A stretch of 39,874 nt of DNA from a virus. The first letter of the stretch is position 1. Each line of letters opens with the position of its first letter. The stretch covers positions 1 through 39,874 of the IMG/VR virus record IMGVR_UViG_3300031670_000004. One strand, 5' to 3'. Made by a program: the position numbers and the translations under genes. The notes under the pieces were generated by a model. The model made no database searches. It saw only the letters and a list, made by a program, of their open reading frames with translations, and was not told where the DNA came from. Shown here in pieces: positions 37,513 to 39,874 of this stretch.

Positions 37513-37518
37513 GCCCTG

Positions 37519-37548
37519 ATGTTACCACAGCGGGCGTAGTGTTGTCAA
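37519..37548 (-). promoter_or_regulatory. Leftward promoter PL2
   Basis: On the minus strand: TTGACA (37548-37543), 18 nt, TAACAT (37524-37519), then 6 nt to the ATG at 37512. Spacer and -10 context (CGCTGTGGTA) are shared with PL1 at 1585-1614. Confidence 0.78.
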
Positions 37549-37604
37549 GGACATTATAGCTGGCTGTTTCTCGAGAGTAGGAGACATTTAACCACATTGA
37601 ATTA

Positions 37605-37618
37605 TGCCCAACCGGGCA
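37605..37618 (-). terminator. Weak hairpin after early-operon segment
   Basis: The 82-nt gap after the 51-aa gene holds a 5-bp hairpin TGCCC-GGTT-GGGCA on the minus strand, followed by TAATTC rather than a T-run. It is a weak terminator at best. Nothing else is seen in this gap except the promoter. Confidence 0.3.
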
Positions 37619-37630
37619 GGCGCCAGCAGT

Positions 37631-37786
37631 CTACTCTTCCCCACCGCTTAACTTCTTATACAACTCAATACCTAAATCACCCAGTAGGCGGACGATAGGA
37701 TAGCCACGCTCATAATATTCATCAGCCCATAACCTGAGTTTAAGTTCGTTAGTCAGTTCGATTAGTTCATCAACAACTTCGCTCAT
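37631..37786 (-). CDS. Small acidic protein, 51 aa
   Basis: ATGA overlap with the 43-aa gene and a GGAGG ribosome site upstream. The product MSEVVDELIELTNELKLRLW... is helical and acidic, with DEYYERGYPIVRLLGDLG. Function unknown; last gene of its operon segment before promoter PL2. Confidence 0.6.
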   Translation of the reverse strand: MSEVVDELIELTNELKLRLWADEYYERGYPIVRLLGDLGIELYKKLSGGEE

Positions 37787-37914
37787 GTAGTCCTCCACTG
37801 GCCTGATTTGTTACGTTCAATCTTACGCTTATCACCCTCAAAATACGTCCTAACCCACTGACTAGCTTTTTTAACATATTTAATGGCTGGATTAGTTTTG
37901 GTTGGTTTACTCAT
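37783..37914 (-). CDS. Small basic protein, 43 aa
   Basis: The ATG at 37914 overlaps the stop of the previous gene. The product MSKPTKTNPAIKYVKKASQW... is strongly basic (VRTYFEGDKRKIERNKSGQWR). Both ends overlap neighbouring genes, which supports translation. It may bind nucleic acid; function unknown. Confidence 0.58.
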   Translation of the reverse strand: MSKPTKTNPAIKYVKKASQWVRTYFEGDKRKIERNKSGQWRTT

Positions 37915-38282
37915 AGCTCTTTACCTACCCTTTCTATTAAATCTTTGACTGCTGATAGAGCGCCGTTGTAACCTTTTTGCTTATCTAAACTTTGTTCCTT
38001 TTCAAATGGATAGGCGTCTTCAAGGTCGGGGGTAACTTGTAGTGGCTGTTTCTCGGGCAACTCCCTCTCTATTCTCTCCAGCAGTTCCTTATTAGAGTCT
38101 TGGATAAGTTGATAAATGTCATCAACAGCATTTACAGTTTTACCGTTCGGGTCTAACATACCCATCATATTGCTAATTTCCTCCACAGGAATTAACTCAA
38201 CCAAACAATTAGTGATTTCCTGTTTTATCTTTTCTCTTAGCTCTTCATCTTTAGGGTTATTCCCTTTTACTTTATGTGTCAT
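37911..38282 (-). CDS. Acidic helical protein, 123 aa
   Basis: The product starts MTHKVKGNNPKDEELREKIK and continues as a charged helical protein (LVELIPVEEISNMMG, NAVDDIYQLIQDSNKELLERIERELPEK). No recognised domain. The first 18 bp of the gene region are duplicated at 38595-38612 as a short remnant. It overlaps both neighbours by 4 nt. Confidence 0.58.
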   Translation of the reverse strand: MTHKVKGNNPKDEELREKIKQEITNCLVELIPVEEISNMMGMLDPNGKTVNAVDDIYQLIQDSNKELLERIERELPEKQPLQVTPDLEDAYPFEKEQSLDKQKGYNGALSAVKDLIERVGKEL

Positions 38283-38612
38283 AACTCGTCTGCCAATTCT
38301 TTACCACCAAATCCCTCTGCTAATTCAATAACAGAGGCACGATTACAACCCTGCTTAATCTTACCTCGCAGAAAACCTAACATCTTATCTCTTGTTTCAT
38401 ATACTTCGCTGAGTAACGTAACGTGCTGAGGGCTGTTTTTAACCCAAAACGCTTTACAGATTGCTCCACCGCCGATAGAGGGCGTTAAAATGTCTCCATC
38501 ATCTAAGTAAGTTAGATTATTATGTGTATCTATATAGAAAAATGCTCTATCTTTTAACGCTTGTTTTATATCTTTACTCATTATCTCTTACTCCTTTACT
38601 TTATGTGTCATA
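38266..38612. repeat. Duplicated 18-bp gene-start sequence
   Basis: TTTACTTTATGTGTCATA occurs at 38266-38283 and again at 38595-38612. On the minus strand both contain ATGACACATAAAGTAAA. The first is the start of the 123-aa gene; the second opens only a seven-codon frame (MTHKVKE) that runs into the ribosome site of the 100-aa gene. A duplication or recombination scar. Confidence 0.65.
38279..38581 (-). CDS. Early protein of unknown function, 100 aa
   Basis: The ATG at 38581 is preceded by AAAGGAGTAAGAGATA. The product MSKDIKQALKDRAFFYIDTHNN... has a short alpha/beta start and a C-terminal helical part (CNRASVIELAEGFGGKELADEL). No recognised family. Overlaps the next gene by 4 nt. Confidence 0.58.
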   Translation of the reverse strand: MSKDIKQALKDRAFFYIDTHNNLTYLDDGDILTPSIGGGAICKAFWVKNSPQHVTLLSEVYETRDKMLGFLRGKIKQGCNRASVIELAEGFGGKELADEL

Positions 38613-38615
38613 GCT

Positions 38616-39263
38616 CTAATCCTCTACGAGTTTATATTTCTTGCCGTTAATCTCTACTTCTTTAGGAGTGCAGTCTTTGGACTTGGTCTCTACATCAATA
38701 CCCGTAATGTCTTTAAAAACTTCTGAATCGAAGTTTGGTAGGTCTAAGAATTTCTGTCTATTCTCCTTGCTTGTATCTTTCCAGAAGTTAGCCCACGCAT
38801 CAGTCCAAGAATAAGTCTTTAGATAACCTTGTCTTACGAAAAAGTTAGGGTAGGCTTTTTTCTCCTCATCAGTCATTTCTGATTCTGGTATCCATTTGGT
38901 TAAATAAAACTCATTAAAGTCTGGGTGGTCAATATCGTCCCATTTTAGATTGGTTTCCTTATTAAACATACGGACAGTAGTTTCAGTAGAGTTGAATATA
39001 CCCGACTGTCTATTAGAACTGTTCCCGTAGCCAGAGTTCCCGTCGCCAGAGTTCCTGTCGCCAGAGTTCCAGTAGCCAGAGTTCCTGTCGCCAGAGTTCC
39101 TGTTGCCAGAGTTCCCGTCGCCAGAGTTCCAGTCGCCATCGTTCCAGTAGCCAGAGTTCCTGTCGCCAGAGTTCCTGTTGCCAGAGTTCCTGTTGCCAGA
39201 GTTCCCGTAGCCAGAGTTATTTTCTCCCGTATTGTCTATACCTGTGTTAGTTGGTTGTTTCAT
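38616..39263 (-). CDS. Pentapeptide-repeat-like protein, 215 aa
   Basis: Residues about 15-92 are 15 to 16 tandem units of the type N-S-G-x-x (NSGNR, NSGDR, NSGYW), which suit a narrow beta-helix. The C-terminal domain (about 95-215) contains WDDIDHPDFNEFYLTKWIPESEMTDEEKKAYP and FVRQGYLKTYSWTDAWANFW...FLDLPNFDSEVFKDITGIDV, a block I recall from prophage and phage pentapeptide proteins; its function is unknown. Ribosome site: AAAGGAGAATAATT. Family assignment is from repeat pattern. Confidence 0.75.
   Translation of the reverse strand: MKQPTNTGIDNTGENNSGYGNSGNRNSGNRNSGDRNSGYWNDGDWNSGDGNSGNRNSGDRNSGYWNSGDRNSGDGNSGYGNSSNRQSGIFNSTETTVRMFNKETNLKWDDIDHPDFNEFYLTKWIPESEMTDEEKKAYPNFFVRQGYLKTYSWTDAWANFWKDTSKENRQKFLDLPNFDSEVFKDITGIDVETKSKDCTPKEVEINGKKYKLVED
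38999..39215. repeat. 15-nt coding tandem repeat (pentapeptide units)
   Basis: Units such as CCAGAGTTCCTGTCG and CCAGAGTTCCCGTAG are repeated about 14 times with few changes. Each is one N-S-G-x-x codon set on the minus strand. The high nucleotide identity suggests recent expansion or slippage. Confidence 0.85.
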
Positions 39264-39265
39264 AA

Positions 39266-39487
39266 TTATTCTCCTTTAATTACTTTATGTTCTGGGGTGG
39301 GCAAATTGCCTTTAATGGATTTGCCGCCTGATGTAGCAGGTTTTACCCAACTAAGAGTAATATCGCTCCAATAAATCACTTGACCACACTGGGGGCAGGA
39401 GTAGCATTGTAGACCTTTGCCTTTAGGCAGCGTTATCCAACAATGTTGCCCCGTATTCTTTAAGTTACACTTTTTAATTTCGTTCAT
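39266..39487 (-). CDS. Zinc-ribbon protein, 73 aa
   Basis: I chose the ATG at 39487 because AAGGGAGTGC precedes it; a longer in-frame start exists 21 nt upstream without a ribosome site. It has CNLKNTGQHC near the start and LQCYSCPQCGQVIYW (C-x2-C-x2-C) in the middle, which may bind zinc. Function unknown; early leftward operon. Confidence 0.6.
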   Translation of the reverse strand: MNEIKKCNLKNTGQHCWITLPKGKGLQCYSCPQCGQVIYWSDITLSWVKPATSGGKSIKGNLPTPEHKVIKGE

Positions 39488-39540
39488 TTTGCACTCCCTT
39501 ATGTTCATATAACTGGATAGGTGGGGTGGACGGATTAGAG

Positions 39541-39747
39541 TTAGTCATCTGAGTTTCTTCTGCCTCTATGGTGGTAGAATGTTTCAAGCACAGCCCATAA
39601 CTTAAATCTTGCATTAGTGCCGTAGCTAGCAAAATAAGCACCATCTTTATGCACTTCGGTATACCACCGCCTAGGGTGCGATAGCTTACCTCTAGTAATA
39701 TGAACTACCGTCTTACCGAACTTATACTTACTACTATTTTCCCACAT
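39541..39747 (-). CDS. Small basic protein, 68 aa
   Basis: I chose the ATG at 39747 because GGAGGGTGTT lies directly upstream (an ATG 12 nt earlier overlaps that site). The product MWENSSKYKFGKTVVHITRG... is basic and aromatic (HPRRWYTEVHKDGAYFASYGTNARFKLWAVLETFYHHRGRR). No recognised motif. Confidence 0.58.
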   Translation of the reverse strand: MWENSSKYKFGKTVVHITRGKLSHPRRWYTEVHKDGAYFASYGTNARFKLWAVLETFYHHRGRRNSDD

Positions 39748-39770
39748 AACACCCTCCATAATTAGCTAGA

Positions 39771-39874
39771 TTAGTTTTCATCTCTTACCTCGGTTTCTTT
39801 TAGGTGTGCCAAGCGTTCATACTTCTCTTGTGTTGTATGTCCGTCCCAATGGTCTTTACCTTTCTCTAAGTGGA
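39771..39874 (-). CDS. Partial CDS running in from right edge
   Basis: The frame is open from the window edge to a TAA at 39771 and reads HLEKGKDHWDGHTTQEKYER..., an acidic/basic helical C-terminus. Its start is outside the window. If the genome is circular, this gene would follow the DUF7666-like gene at the left edge. Confidence 0.5.
   Translation of the reverse strand, partial: HLEKGKDHWDGHTTQEKYERLAHLKETEVRDEN

Noticed and set aside
1-39874. tRNA genes
   Set aside because: No cloverleaf-like segment was noticed by eye and gene-free gaps are too short; a tRNA scan would settle it.
1-39874. Alternative genetic code with TGA or TAG recoded
   Set aside because: TGA, TAA and TAG all end genes in tight ATGA and TAATG overlaps, and no gene needs read-through.

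Overview
The window looks like a nearly complete genome of a lytic-type, short-tailed double-stranded DNA phage (podovirus-like, about 40 kb). It has a full head module (small and large terminase, portal, scaffold, major capsid protein), a tail adaptor, a large tail hub, many small fibre and tip proteins, and two ejection-type proteins. There is no tape-measure gene, integrase or tRNA. TGA, TAA and TAG all end genes, so the code is standard. Promoters are sigma70-like (TTGACA/TATAAT) and ribosome sites are GGAG-like. The host cannot be named from the sequence. Small leftward genes run off both ends of the window, and the left end lies inside a coding tandem repeat, so the contig probably comes from a circular or permuted genome cut at that repeat.

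Layout. 1-1578 (leftward): small early genes and a DUF7666-like protein with S-A-A-x repeats. 1579-1806: divergent control region with opposed promoters, nested inverted repeats, a perfect DnaA-box match and a leader hairpin; a likely origin/switch. 1807-4140 (rightward): replication genes (initiator-like, putative loader, DnaB-like helicase, zinc-ribbon protein). 4158-9906: packaging and procapsid. 9986-18849: capsid, decoration-like and fibre-like proteins. 18877-27633: tail adaptor, hub, tip proteins and ejection proteins. 27630-30549 (leftward): an inverted cassette with GroES- and GroEL-like chaperonins plus five small genes. 30637-35456 (rightward): small proteins, a lysis module (coiled-coil/TM protein, holin, GH25 lysozyme) and an intein-bearing HNH protein. 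35425-39874 (leftward): RusA resolvase, OB/SSB-like protein, PD-(D/E)XK nuclease, a pentapeptide-repeat protein and small zinc-ribbon proteins.

Main discovery candidate: the HNH protein at 32807-34216 carries an in-frame 293-residue intein (33158-34036). The place where an endonuclease normally sits encodes, on the opposite strand, a complete zinc-finger/HNH homing endonuclease (33347-33946) with its own promoter-like sequence. The sense frame stays open through the whole antisense gene, so the DNA is dual-coding. The phage also carries two free-standing HNH genes that share modules with this antisense endonuclease.

Expression appears to use two promoter architectures. In one, the -10 box lies 6-8 nt from the ATG, giving leaderless or nearly leaderless mRNA (ten cases). 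In the other, six late promoters are each followed at once by a conserved AGGTAT-GAGCCAC hairpin with a T-tract, then a ribosome site. Three leftward promoters share a GCTGTGGT element. The portal gene appears to start at a non-canonical ATT codon.
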